From the NCBI GenBank assembly GCA_958296405.1, contig OY282519.1, forward strand, positions 3,022,132 to 3,086,131: a DNA stretch of 64,000 bases. Direction: 5' to 3'. The stretch is from an uncultured Pseudomonadales bacterium. Lineage in GTDB: Bacteria; Pseudomonadota; Gammaproteobacteria; Pseudomonadales; Azotimanducaceae. Below the pieces are notes generated by a model. The model was not told where the DNA came from. It searched no databases and saw only the letters and a list, made by a program, of their open reading frames with translations. The position numbers were made by a program, and so were the translations under genes. Below, piece after piece: positions 8,939-17,409 of the stretch (its first letter is position 1; every line of letters starts with the position of its first letter).

Positions 8939-9430
8939 TCACCTGCTCAAACTTGACCATGCTTTGCTCGCTAGGGCAACTAGGGGTGATGTATCGGGCC
9001 AAACTTTGAGACCGTCGAGAGCGTTGGCTTCCTTTCGTTTGTAGATGTTCGGCAGCATCAGCTTGAAGTATTTGTAGTCGAGGCATTCATCTTTGAAGGC
9101 GCGGTAGACATTGTAGGCAAGCAGGTCGGCGAGCTGAACGCCGTTGGAGAGCTCGCTTCGCGTGAAGAAGGGATACTCGACTATGTGCGGGAACTGCATG
9201 TTAGGGTTCCCGCGGCGTTGAAACTGGGCGTGCTGTAACGTGACAGAGCGATTTAGCTGCTTGCTGGTATCGTCCATGACTATCAAGGCGAGGTGCCGAG
9301 AGTGGTATTCCCGCATGCCAACGGCAAGAAGGACATAGAGATGATCCTTAGGTTGGTCGGGCGTGCCCGTAGAAGGGTCGCGGGATCCAGACTCGTCAAA
9401 GTAGAAGAAGTACACGGCCGTCGGACAAGT
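8939..9430 (-). CDS. DUF3800-type protein, apparently with an internal deletion
   Basis: From the ATG at 9430 the protein has 163 residues. The N-terminal FYFDESGSRDP and the C-terminal ELSNGVQLADLLAYNVYR match the two ends of the DUF3800 family (putative metal-dependent nuclease-like fold, often linked to phages or mobile DNA). Typical members run 220-260 residues. Here LYVLLAVGMREYHSRHLALIVMDD passes straight from the N-terminal strand to the late Asp motif, so roughly 70-90 middle residues seem to be missing in frame. The gene sits among degraded fragments and may be non-functional. Confidence 0.6.
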   Translation of the reverse strand, partial: TCPTAVYFFYFDESGSRDPSTGTPDQPKDHLYVLLAVGMREYHSRHLALIVMDDTSKQLNRSVTLQHAQFQRRGNPNMQFPHIVEYPFFTRSELSNGVQLADLLAYNVYRAFKDECLDYKYFKLMLPNIYKRKEANALDGLKVWPDTSPLVALASKAWSSLSR

Positions 9431-9599
9431 CATAAAACAACAGTAAGAGCATTGTCGGCCGACAGGTCGTCTATGGCAACCAAAAACTACTGCTTCCAGT
9501 CGCGGGCTCACTGTAGCGCGAGAAGCGCAAACCAGCGCGATTCCTTACGTGCCTCTCAAGGGCACCGCTTGCGGCTCTCACCCAGCCCGCAGTGCGCTC

Positions 9600-10053
9600 T
9601 CCCCCGGAAGCGTCCTGCAGATCCATGAAACCGCGGTACGCGCCGTCCGGTTTCGCCACCAATTGCTCGTGGGTGACGGTCTCGATGATGCGTCCGGCTT
9701 TCAGAAAGCAAATGCCGTCGGCGCTGCGGATGGTGCTTAGACGATAGGCGATGACAATGAGCAGGCGTCGAGCCCGTTCGGCCTGGAGGGCGGCCACCTG
9801 CGCGTTCTCGGTTTAGGGGTCCAAGGCCGCGGTGGGTTCGGCCAGCACCAGCACAGGCGCGGTGCTGACGAGGCAGCGGGCAATGGCGAAGCGCCGCTTC
9901 TGGCCCACGGAAAAGGTGCCGCCCGCCCTTCCCAAGCGCGTCTCAAAGCCGTCGGGAAGATTGGCGACGAAAGTACAGGCGCCAGCGATTCGCGCTGCCG
10001 CTCCGATGTCGGCCTGGCTGGCTGCGGTATTGCCGAGGGCGATGTTGTTCGCC
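9600..10053 (-). pseudogene. ABC exporter ATPase, remnant 2 with nonsense codon
   Basis: The minus strand reads VANNIALGN, then NLPDGFETRLGRAGGTFSVGQ (Q-loop side and signature region), Walker B VLVLAEPTAALDP, a TAA stop, and then in the same frame TENAQVAALQAER, the H-loop (Tyr-Arg here instead of His-Arg) and the THEQL tail. The Walker B Asp of the usual LLDEPT is also lost (LAEPT). The domain therefore lacks its N-terminal half, carries an in-frame stop and has lost key residues. At its 5' side it is joined directly to a fragment of the neighbouring dehydrogenase gene. Confidence 0.8.
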
Positions 10054-10294
10054 ACGGTGTCGGCGCCGGCTTGGCCGCTGCTCACCGGCGCATCGAGAGA
10101 GCCTGCGCCGCGTCGGCTGCGGCTTCGGCGGGGGTGGCCGCGACCGCGCCGGCATGTTCCCGCAGCCATGCCTCGGCGCGTGTCTGTGTGCGGTTGTACA
10201 CCCGCACGGCGTGGCCAGCGCCGGCCAAGTGCCCGGCCATCGGATAGCCCATCACGCCAAGGCCCACGAACGCCACGCTCCGTTCTTCCCGCAT
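10054..10294 (-). pseudogene. Dehydrogenase remnant fused to the ABC remnant
   Basis: This is the duplicated 5' end of the 3-hydroxyisobutyrate-type dehydrogenase, starting at ATG 10294. The first 55 or so residues match the intact gene (GLGVMGYPMAGHLAGAG). Then about 180 bp are deleted and a further piece matching the intact gene's DAPVSGGQAGAEN region appears at about 10058-10103 (here DAPVSSGQAGAD) in a different frame. It continues without a gap into the ABC-transporter fragment. It is a mosaic of two genes and cannot make an enzyme. Confidence 0.8.
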
Positions 10295-10516
10295 CGCTTG
10301 CATCTCCTTGCGGCTGCGCTGCCTTACGGCAGCGTCAAACGGCGCAATGTACTCGAAGCCGGCGCCCAGTCCAGCCGTCCGCGGGACCGCGCTGGCTGGC
10401 ACAATAGCCCGTTGTGGTCTGTGCCTGCCGCCCGTGTCCATGTCGCCGAGAGACTTGCCCAGCGTCGCCGCGGTGCTTGCCGATCCAACGCTCGCCGAGG
10501 TCATCGCGCGGCGCGG
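10108..10516. repeat. Direct repeat copy 2 (flanks the functional selA)
   Basis: Counterpart of 8087-8495, same orientation, offset 2,021 bp. In this copy the selA end is the functional one (ATG at 10440), while the dehydrogenase end is the decayed one. In copy 1 it is the reverse. A tandem duplication of an originally compact dehydrogenase-selA divergent region, followed by insertion and decay between the two halves, would explain the arrangement. Confidence 0.88.
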
Positions 10517-11810
10517 CGTTGGCTTGGCGAAGGAAGCAGTGCGCCAGTTGCAGGCGGATGCGCGCCGGCGTGGCGATGCGCCCGTCTGGGCGACGGATGC
10601 CGCCCGCTACGCGGCGCCGGTGGAGCGCTGGCTGGTCGTGCACGTCGGGCACGGCTACCGGCGCGTTTTCAACCTCACGGGCACGCTCATCCACAGCAAC
10701 TTGGGCCGCGCGCCCCTCGGCGCGGACATCGCCGCCGCCGGCATCGCCGCCGCCACCGCGCCGCTCACCTTGGAGTACGACTTGGAGGCGGGCCGCCGCG
10801 GCAACCGCGAGGACGTGGTGGAACAGCGGCTCAAGCTGTTGACGGGCGCGGCAGCAGCCACCGTGGTGAACAACAATGCGGCAGCGCTCTTGCTCCTGCT
10901 CAACACGCTGGCGCTGGAGCGGCCGGTGCCGGTGTCGCGGGGCGAGCTCATCGAGATTGGCGGCAGCTTCCGCATCCCAGACATCATGGCCCGCGCCGGC
11001 TGCCACTTGGTGGAAGTGGGCACGACCAACCGCACGCACCTAGCGGACTACGCCAGCGCCATCGACGCCGACACGCCGCTGTTGTTGAAGGTGCATCCGA
11101 GCAACTATCACATCGAGGGCTTCGCTGCCGATGTGCCGGCACGAGCGCTTGCCGCCCTCGGCACCGAACGCGGCCTGCCGCTGTGCGTGGATCTCGGCAG
11201 CGGCGCGTTGGTCGATCTCTCCCGCTTCGGGCTGCCACGCGAGCCAACGCCGCGTGAGACCCTCGCCGCCGGCGCAAGCCTGGTGACGTTCTCCGGCGAC
11301 AAGCTGCTCGGCGGCCCGCAAGCCGGGCTCATCGTCGGCAGCGCGGAGTTGGTGGCGCAGTTGAAGGCAAACCCGCTGAAACGCGCCCTGCGGTTGGACA
11401 AGGTGGGCCTTGCCCTGCTCGATGCAACGTTGCGCGCCTACGAGGACGAAGCCACCCTCACCCGCCACATTCCACTCATCGCGATTCTGACAACGCCCTT
11501 AGCGACGTTGCAGGCGCGTGCGGCAGCGGTGGCCAAGGCGCTGGGCGAGGCCCTGCCACCGGGCTTTGACGCGCGCACCGAGGCGGCGACTTGCCAACTT
11601 GGCAGCGGCGCGCTGCCTGAACATCTGCTGCCCAGCATGGCCGTTGCAGTGCGACCGCCTGATGGCCAAGCGCCCACCCGGCTCGCCGGCCAGTTGCGCC
11701 ACTTGCCGCGCCCGGTGATCGGGCGCATCCGCGACGGCCGGCTCTGGCTCGACATGCGCTGCGCGGAACCCATGGATGAGTTGCTGCAGAGCTTGAAGGC
11801 GTTGCCGTGA
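10440..11810 (+). CDS. selA: L-seryl-tRNA(Sec) selenium transferase
   Basis: SelA is the PLP enzyme that converts Ser-tRNA(Sec) to selenocysteyl-tRNA(Sec) with selenophosphate. The 456-residue protein matches the family length. It has NLTGTLIHSNLGRAPL near the N-terminus, NNNAAALLLLLNTLA, and the PLP-lysine motif TFSGDKLLGGPQAG. The ATG at 10440 fits the family N-terminus (SPRDLPSVAAVLADP). The stop overlaps the selB start by 4 bp (GTGA), so the two are translationally coupled. The upstream region is shared with the duplicated segment, so the promoter must lie within 10295-10439. Confidence 0.96.
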   Translation: MSPRDLPSVAAVLADPTLAEVIARRGVGLAKEAVRQLQADARRRGDAPVWATDAARYAAPVERWLVVHVGHGYRRVFNLTGTLIHSNLGRAPLGADIAAAGIAAATAPLTLEYDLEAGRRGNREDVVEQRLKLLTGAAAATVVNNNAAALLLLLNTLALERPVPVSRGELIEIGGSFRIPDIMARAGCHLVEVGTTNRTHLADYASAIDADTPLLLKVHPSNYHIEGFAADVPARALAALGTERGLPLCVDLGSGALVDLSRFGLPREPTPRETLAAGASLVTFSGDKLLGGPQAGLIVGSAELVAQLKANPLKRALRLDKVGLALLDATLRAYEDEATLTRHIPLIAILTTPLATLQARAAAVAKALGEALPPGFDARTEAATCQLGSGALPEHLLPSMAVAVRPPDGQAPTRLAGQLRHLPRPVIGRIRDGRLWLDMRCAEPMDELLQSLKALP

Positions 11811-13678
11811 TCGTCACGCTGGCGGGCCATGTGGATCATGGCAAGACCTCAATTGTCCGCGCGCTGACCGGCATCGACACAGACCGGCTGGAGGAGGAGA
11901 AGCGCCGCGGCCTCACCATCGATCTCGGCTTTGCCTATGCGGACTTCGGCGGCGTCCGCGTCGGGTTCGTGGACGTGCCGGGGCACCACCGCTTCATTCA
12001 CAACATGGTGGCGGGGGTTGGCCGCCGTCAACACGCGCTGTTGGTGGTGGCCGCGGACGACGGCGTAATGCCGCAGACGCGGGAGCACCTGCAAATCCTC
12101 GCCCTCATTGGCCTGCAGAGCGGCGTGGTGGCGATCAACAAGATCGACCGCGCGCCGCCTGCGCGAACGGCGCAAGCACGCCGCGAAATCCGCGCCCTCG
12201 CCGCGGACACCTTCCTGCACGATGCGCCGATCATCGAAGTGGCGTGCCCAGATGGGCGTGGCATCGCCGAATTGCGCGCGCATCTGGACGCCGCCGCCCA
12301 ACGCCATGCTGTGCAACGGGCCGCCCTGCAGTTCCGCCTCGCCGTGGACCGCGCGTTCTCGGTGCGTGGCGCCGGCGTGGTGGTGACGGGCACCGTGGCG
12401 TCTGGCGCCGCCCGGCCCGGCGATGCGCTGGCCGTGGCCGCCACCGGCAAACCGGCGCGGCTGCGTGGCCTGCGAGTGCAAGACGCGGCGGCGGACAGCG
12501 CCGTGGAAGGCGACCGCGCCGCCATGAACCTTGGCGGCATTGACTTGCGTGACGTGGCGCGGGGAGATTGGATTGTGACGCCGGAAGCGGCCGGCGCCAC
12601 CGCCAGCGCCGCCGTGGATTTGCAGGTGCTGAAGGATTTCCCCCGCGCCGTGCGGCATTGGGCACCGGTGCATGCCTACATGGCCACCAGCCATGCGCAA
12701 GCGCGGGTGGCGTTGCTTGCGGGTTCGCCAGTGAAACCCGGCGAGGGCGCCATCGTCGATGTGGTCTTCGAAGCACCCGCGCACCTGAAAGTGGGCGACC
12801 GGCTCATCCTGCGCGATCAGGACTTGGGCCGCACCCTAGGCGGCGGCGTGGTCATCGACCCGCGCGCTCCCAGTGGCCGACGGCGCGCGCCGCAGCGCCA
12901 AGCCCGGCTCGCCGCCATGCACGGAGCAAACCCCGCCGCCGCCCTCAAGCAACTGGCGGGGCTGGAAGTGGTGGAGCTCGCCGCGTTCAGGAGCAATTGG
13001 AATCTCACCGAGAGCGGTGCGCTGGAGGCCGTGCAACGCGCCGGCGTGGCGCAACGGGGCACGCAACTCATCGATCCGGCGCGCTTGACGAGCACGCGGG
13101 AGGCGCTGTTGGAAGGGCTGGCTCACCATCACGAAGCGCTGCCGCAAAGCGAGGGCATGACGCAGCACGCGCTCGCCCGCGCACCGGGCGTCGCCAGCAG
13201 CGCCGTCGAATGGGCCATCGCAGAACTCCTCGAAGGTGGCCAGCTGCGCTCCCGTTCCGGCCACTTCGCGCTGGCGAGCCATGTCACCGCAGTGCCGGCG
13301 AACTTGGCGAGCCTCTTCCAGCGCATTCAGCCAGCCCTCGACACTGTGCAGCCACCGAGTTCGGGCGACCTTGCCAAGTCCCTGCAGCGCCCCCTGCCCC
13401 ACTTGGACAAAGACCTGCGCGCGCTGGCAGGCTTAGGCTTCATCGTGCGCGTGAGCGCCAACCGCTGCTACCTGAAGGAGCGCTTGCTCGAACTCGTCGC
13501 CATCGCCCGGCGTCTGGATGCCGACGGCCCATTCACCGTGCGCCAATTCCGCGACGCATCGGGCGTGGGGCGCAACGTGGTGATTGAGGTGCTTGAGCAC
13601 TTCGACCGTCACGGCTTCACCCGCCGGGAGGGCGATTTGCGCCGCGTGGTGGGCGACGCCGAGCGCGTGGCACCGTGA
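11807..13678 (+). CDS. selB: Selenocysteine-specific elongation factor
   Basis: SelB is the GTPase that delivers selenocysteyl-tRNA(Sec) to UGA codons followed by a SECIS hairpin. The 623-residue protein starts with GTG. It has G1 GHVDHGKTSIVRALTG, G3 DVPGHHRFI and G4 NKID, then the EF-Tu-like beta-barrel domains. The C-terminal third holds the winged-helix repeats that bind SECIS RNA (for example FTVRQFRDASGVGRNVVIEVLEHFDR). The length is normal for the family. It is coupled to selA by a 4-bp overlap. Confidence 0.96.
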   Translation: MIVTLAGHVDHGKTSIVRALTGIDTDRLEEEKRRGLTIDLGFAYADFGGVRVGFVDVPGHHRFIHNMVAGVGRRQHALLVVAADDGVMPQTREHLQILALIGLQSGVVAINKIDRAPPARTAQARREIRALAADTFLHDAPIIEVACPDGRGIAELRAHLDAAAQRHAVQRAALQFRLAVDRAFSVRGAGVVVTGTVASGAARPGDALAVAATGKPARLRGLRVQDAAADSAVEGDRAAMNLGGIDLRDVARGDWIVTPEAAGATASAAVDLQVLKDFPRAVRHWAPVHAYMATSHAQARVALLAGSPVKPGEGAIVDVVFEAPAHLKVGDRLILRDQDLGRTLGGGVVIDPRAPSGRRRAPQRQARLAAMHGANPAAALKQLAGLEVVELAAFRSNWNLTESGALEAVQRAGVAQRGTQLIDPARLTSTREALLEGLAHHHEALPQSEGMTQHALARAPGVASSAVEWAIAELLEGGQLRSRSGHFALASHVTAVPANLASLFQRIQPALDTVQPPSSGDLAKSLQRPLPHLDKDLRALAGLGFIVRVSANRCYLKERLLELVAIARRLDADGPFTVRQFRDASGVGRNVVIEVLEHFDRHGFTRREGDLRRVVGDAERVAP

Positions 13679-13877
13679 TGGGAGAGCTATGGCAAGCAGT
13701 GGTTCCTGCCCCCCAAACCAAGCCGACCATGAGGCGGTGGCGGATGCGTGAGCGATGCCACGCGGCAGTTTCTGCCCCTTCTTGGCTAAGCTCCCTTGGA
13801 ACGGCCACAAGTAGTGGTGGACCTGGCGAGACATCCCTTGGCACAGTTCGGCCGCCGGCACGTCGAGTGACCGATGC

Positions 13878-13895
13878 GCGAGCGGGCTTGCTCGC
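13878..13895 (+). terminator. Hairpin downstream of selB
   Basis: A perfect 6-bp stem GCGAGC / GCTCGC with a six-base loop lies about 200 bp after the selB stop and just before the next gene. There is no T-run after it, so it is at best a weak or Rho-assisted terminator. The rest of 13679-13934 shows no gene. Confidence 0.3.
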
Positions 13896-13934
13896 TCCGG
13901 TTCACCCGGCGGGGCCGAGCGCCTAGGCGTCGCC

Positions 13935-15245
13935 GTGTCCGCCGATCAATCTCGCGCGCTGCTCGACATCTTCCGGTGCTTCCCCGGCATCCACGCCGAC
14001 AGCGACGCACGGGCAACCCGCGACGGCGGCGTGGTGTTGAGGATGCGCTATGACGACCACCTGCACGGCAAGATCGCCCGCATGGTGGTGGAGCACATCG
14101 CGGCCCGCGTGGGTGCGCGGCAGCGCGGCGACGATGTGCGGGGCGACGCCAAACAAGGGGCGGCGTTCGTTCGGCTCCTGAACTACGCATCGCTGCGGCC
14201 GATGGGCGCCGCCCGGCCCTTGGTCGCGCCTTCGGCCACCCCGTTGCCGACGTTACTCAGCCACGCCCTCATCGCCTTCACGGAGGAGTACGCACACCTC
14301 GCCGGAGACGATCTCTCTCAGCCGCATCTTGCCGTGTGGGCCAACGTGCTGCGAGTGATCGATGACGACGGCTTGGCCGAGCGTGAACTTGGCGCCAAAG
14401 CCATTCTGGCGAAACGCGCCGTGCGCGTGGCGGTGCGCGACCTTGCGGCGCAAGGCTGGCTCCATGTGGTGCCGGCGACGAAGGCGGGCGGATTGAAAAT
14501 GCTGCATCTCACCGCGCGGGGCCGCGGCGCTCGCGATGCCGGCAAGCACTTGGCTGAGTCTGTGGAACGGCGCTGGCGGCGACGCTTCGGCGCAGCCCTG
14601 ATCGACGGCTTGCGAACCTCCCTTGCTACCGCCGCCAACGCCGTGGACGTGGAACTGCCTTGGTATCTGACAGCCTACGGGCCGACCGATGGCAACATCA
14701 CCGGCGGCCTCTATCTGCGTGAACAACCCGGCCCGCCGCGCATTCCGGCGCGGGGCGAGGAGTGGCCAGTGGTGCTGCGGCGCTCCGACACAGGAAACCA
14801 GCCGCTCTTTGCGCTCTTGTCCATCGCGCTGGCCGCGTTCGCCATCGATTACGAGCGCGAACGGCTGGGCGACCTGCGCACAGGCTCCACGCTCTTGCAG
14901 CGCCTTCCCGACACAGGCGCACCGCTCGAGGTCGTGCGCGACGACGGCGTAGTCGGCAGCGGCCGCTCCACGCCGGAACGGCACCTCGTGGTGGTGGTGG
15001 AGCAGCCTGTGCGCGGCGCTGCCACGCGGCTCGTCTACCCGACGCCGAAGTCCCGCCGCAGCCGCGACGCCTACCCTGCCTTGGTGCAAGAGGTCGAGCG
15101 CGGCTGGCAAGCGCGGCTCGGCGGGGGAATGATGGCGGCACTGCGCTCCCAGCTTGAGGCGATGGACGCGAAACTCGATGGGGCCGGGCCGGCGTTCCCT
15201 GATACCATGCTCTGGTTTCGGCAACTGCACGAACGCAACCCGTGA
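13935..15245 (+). CDS. Hypothetical protein with winged-helix-like domain
   Basis: The family is not recognised. The 436-residue protein begins with GTG. A segment around residues 150-205 (helices, then AVRDLAAQGWLHVV, then a wing-like GGLKMLHLTARGRGARD) looks like a winged helix-turn-helix of the MarR/PadR kind. The C-terminal half is mixed alpha/beta with no motif I can name. Its stop overlaps the GTG of the hydrolase gene by 4 bp, so the two are probably co-transcribed. It lies downstream of selB but is separated by 256 bp, and a link to selenium is only positional. Confidence 0.6.
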   Translation: MSADQSRALLDIFRCFPGIHADSDARATRDGGVVLRMRYDDHLHGKIARMVVEHIAARVGARQRGDDVRGDAKQGAAFVRLLNYASLRPMGAARPLVAPSATPLPTLLSHALIAFTEEYAHLAGDDLSQPHLAVWANVLRVIDDDGLAERELGAKAILAKRAVRVAVRDLAAQGWLHVVPATKAGGLKMLHLTARGRGARDAGKHLAESVERRWRRRFGAALIDGLRTSLATAANAVDVELPWYLTAYGPTDGNITGGLYLREQPGPPRIPARGEEWPVVLRRSDTGNQPLFALLSIALAAFAIDYERERLGDLRTGSTLLQRLPDTGAPLEVVRDDGVVGSGRSTPERHLVVVVEQPVRGAATRLVYPTPKSRRSRDAYPALVQEVERGWQARLGGGMMAALRSQLEAMDAKLDGAGPAFPDTMLWFRQLHERNP

Positions 15246-17197
15246 TGGCCCATGCATGGCGGGAAGCTGTTTGCCCGACGCTCGCGCACACACGCCCAAC
15301 ATCCACTGCGAACACATCGCGAATGACCGGTCGGTCGCTTGCCTCAAGGGCCCGACGGCGGCGAGACGCCGTGCCCTTGTGGCATCGATTGAACGCTGGC
15401 GCAACTCGCCCCGGCAAGCCAGCGAACTGCCGCAATTGGACCTGCTTGGCGCTCTTGGCTTGGCTCGCCATGTCGGGTGGCCAAGCGGCGGCAAATGCGG
15501 CGCAGATGCCCTCCCTGCCACGCGACGCGGCCTATGGCGACTACGCCGTTGGCGTGGCCACCGGATTTGCGGTAGACGCGCTGGCGCGGTTCGACCCGTG
15601 GAACAGCACCTATGGCACCGCCAGCTACCAAACGCTGTTGCGCCGCATCGACGCCAGCGGACAACGTCGCACGGTGGTGCTCCAGCTTTGGTATCCGGCC
15701 ATGCCCCGGGAAGGCGCCAGTCAGGGCCAACGCAGCCCGCTACGGGCCGCGAGCGGCCGGCCCGCCAACTACTACGACTTCTTTTTTCGCGACCCGGATG
15801 TGGCCGTACACCGCGCGGTTGGCGGCATGGGAGCGCAAGAGTCCACATGGTTGCGAAACGGCGGCGCACTGGCAGCGATGACCGCGGCGAACCGCCAAGC
15901 CGCGATCGCCACCATCGGTGCGCACATCTTGGGCGCGCCGCAGGGCGCCTGGCAGGATGCCACCCCCGCTGAGGGCCGGTTTCCGGTGATCATCTTGGCG
16001 CACGGCTTGGGCGGCAACCACGCGATGTGGCGATCCTTGGCCGAGTTCCTTGCTTCGCACGGCTACGTGGTCGCCGCGCCCACCTTTGTCAGCGACGGGG
16101 CGCCGGCGTTGGTGTTCCACGATGAGGATTCGCCGTTCCGGAACCAGCGCGAGCGGCCGCAAGTGGTGGCGGCCTACCAGCAGATGTTCGGCACAGCAAA
16201 GGTGGTGCCCTACTTCCAGCGGCTGCTGTTCGACGCGGCGACCGACCCCGCGCAGCGCAGGGCAGTGCCGGGCGGCGTGGAGCGCGCCACGACGATGATG
16301 CGCAACTTGTTCCGCCAGCGCGTCGGCGATGTGGCGCTGGCGCTGCGCACCGTGCGCAGCATGGGTTTGGACGAGCCGAGCTGCCGCACCGCGCTGACGG
16401 CCCTCGGCGCGGCCAGCGCCGCCCGCCCCCTCTCGAACAGCTACTTGTGCGGCTTGCTTGAGGGCCGCGTGGATGCGGAGCGCGTCGGCGTTGCCGGCCA
16501 TTCTTTGGGCGCCATGACGGCGCAACTGGCCGCCGACCATTTGCCCACCATTCGCGCAGCGTTCGGTCTGAACAACGCACCGCCGTTCAAATGGGCTCCG
16601 GAAGAAATGCGCGGCAACGGCACGGCCGGGGCGAGAAAGCCGTTGCTGTTGATGGTGGGCGACGAAGACGCCTTCGTGCAGAACGTCTTCATCGGGCTGT
16701 TCACCACCGCCTTGCGCCAAGCGGGAGGCGACCCCGCGCAGGCGTTCCCGTTGGCTGCCGAACGTGCCACGCCGGATCGCTGGTCGAATCCACAGCCAGT
16801 GGCGTTGAGCGCTTGGCAGCGCGCGCTTTCGCATCGCATCTTGGTGATCGTGCGCGATGTCGGCCACGGCGCCTTGGCAAACGACATGAACCGGTTGTTT
16901 CCTTGGCCCGCCTTCAAGCGCGGCGAGGTGCCCTTCGCGCAAGCTCCGCAACGCACGCGCAAGGCCACCGGCGAGGCGGCGTTCGCTCCTGCGCCGCCGG
17001 TTGGCGAGCCCTTCGATGAGCTGGGCTGGGCCGCGTTTGACGACGGCAGCGATGCCTACCTGCCGCACGTCATCCGCGATTGGTACGCGCTGGCTTGGTT
17101 CAACTGGCACCTGAAGGGCGACGACACCGCCCGCGCTCGCCTCGGCGGCGCGGATCCCTTCGGGGCACACACCCATGTGCGGAAGGAACTGCGCTGA
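15242..17197 (+). CDS. Secreted alpha/beta-hydrolase (PAF-acetylhydrolase/chlorophyllase-like)
   Basis: An alpha/beta-hydrolase with the oxyanion-hole region ILAHGLGGNHAMW and the nucleophile elbow AGHSLGAMTAQ. An Asp in MVGDEDAF and a His in RDVGHGAL are plausible remaining triad members. The family (lipase or platelet-activating-factor acetylhydrolase-like) cleaves esters. A hydrophobic stretch TCLALLAWLAMSGGQAAANA at about residues 67-86 looks like a signal peptide. The true start is therefore probably downstream of 15242, perhaps the TTG in front of NAGATRPGK. The start at 15242 overlaps the previous stop by 4 bp. The substrate is unknown. Confidence 0.72.
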   Translation: MMAHAWREAVCPTLAHTRPTSTANTSRMTGRSLASRARRRRDAVPLWHRLNAGATRPGKPANCRNWTCLALLAWLAMSGGQAAANAAQMPSLPRDAAYGDYAVGVATGFAVDALARFDPWNSTYGTASYQTLLRRIDASGQRRTVVLQLWYPAMPREGASQGQRSPLRAASGRPANYYDFFFRDPDVAVHRAVGGMGAQESTWLRNGGALAAMTAANRQAAIATIGAHILGAPQGAWQDATPAEGRFPVIILAHGLGGNHAMWRSLAEFLASHGYVVAAPTFVSDGAPALVFHDEDSPFRNQRERPQVVAAYQQMFGTAKVVPYFQRLLFDAATDPAQRRAVPGGVERATTMMRNLFRQRVGDVALALRTVRSMGLDEPSCRTALTALGAASAARPLSNSYLCGLLEGRVDAERVGVAGHSLGAMTAQLAADHLPTIRAAFGLNNAPPFKWAPEEMRGNGTAGARKPLLLMVGDEDAFVQNVFIGLFTTALRQAGGDPAQAFPLAAERATPDRWSNPQPVALSAWQRALSHRILVIVRDVGHGALANDMNRLFPWPAFKRGEVPFAQAPQRTRKATGEAAFAPAPPVGEPFDELGWAAFDDGSDAYLPHVIRDWYALAWFNWHLKGDDTARARLGGADPFGAHTHVRKELR

Positions 17198-17409
17198 CGA
17201 CGCGGCACTGTTTGAGTTCAGAATTGTGACCTGAACCATCCTCCGCGCGCAGTCGAGCAGCCGCCGGCGTAACTCCGGTTCAGTGAAGCCCGTCTGACCG
17301 GCCCATGCGCCGCCTCCAGTCTCCGGAAGAATAGCGTCGGCGTAGAATCGTCCCGAAACAGGCAGGGCGCGAAGGCTTGCCGAACACTTGATTGGGAGAC
17401 GCGGAGCGC

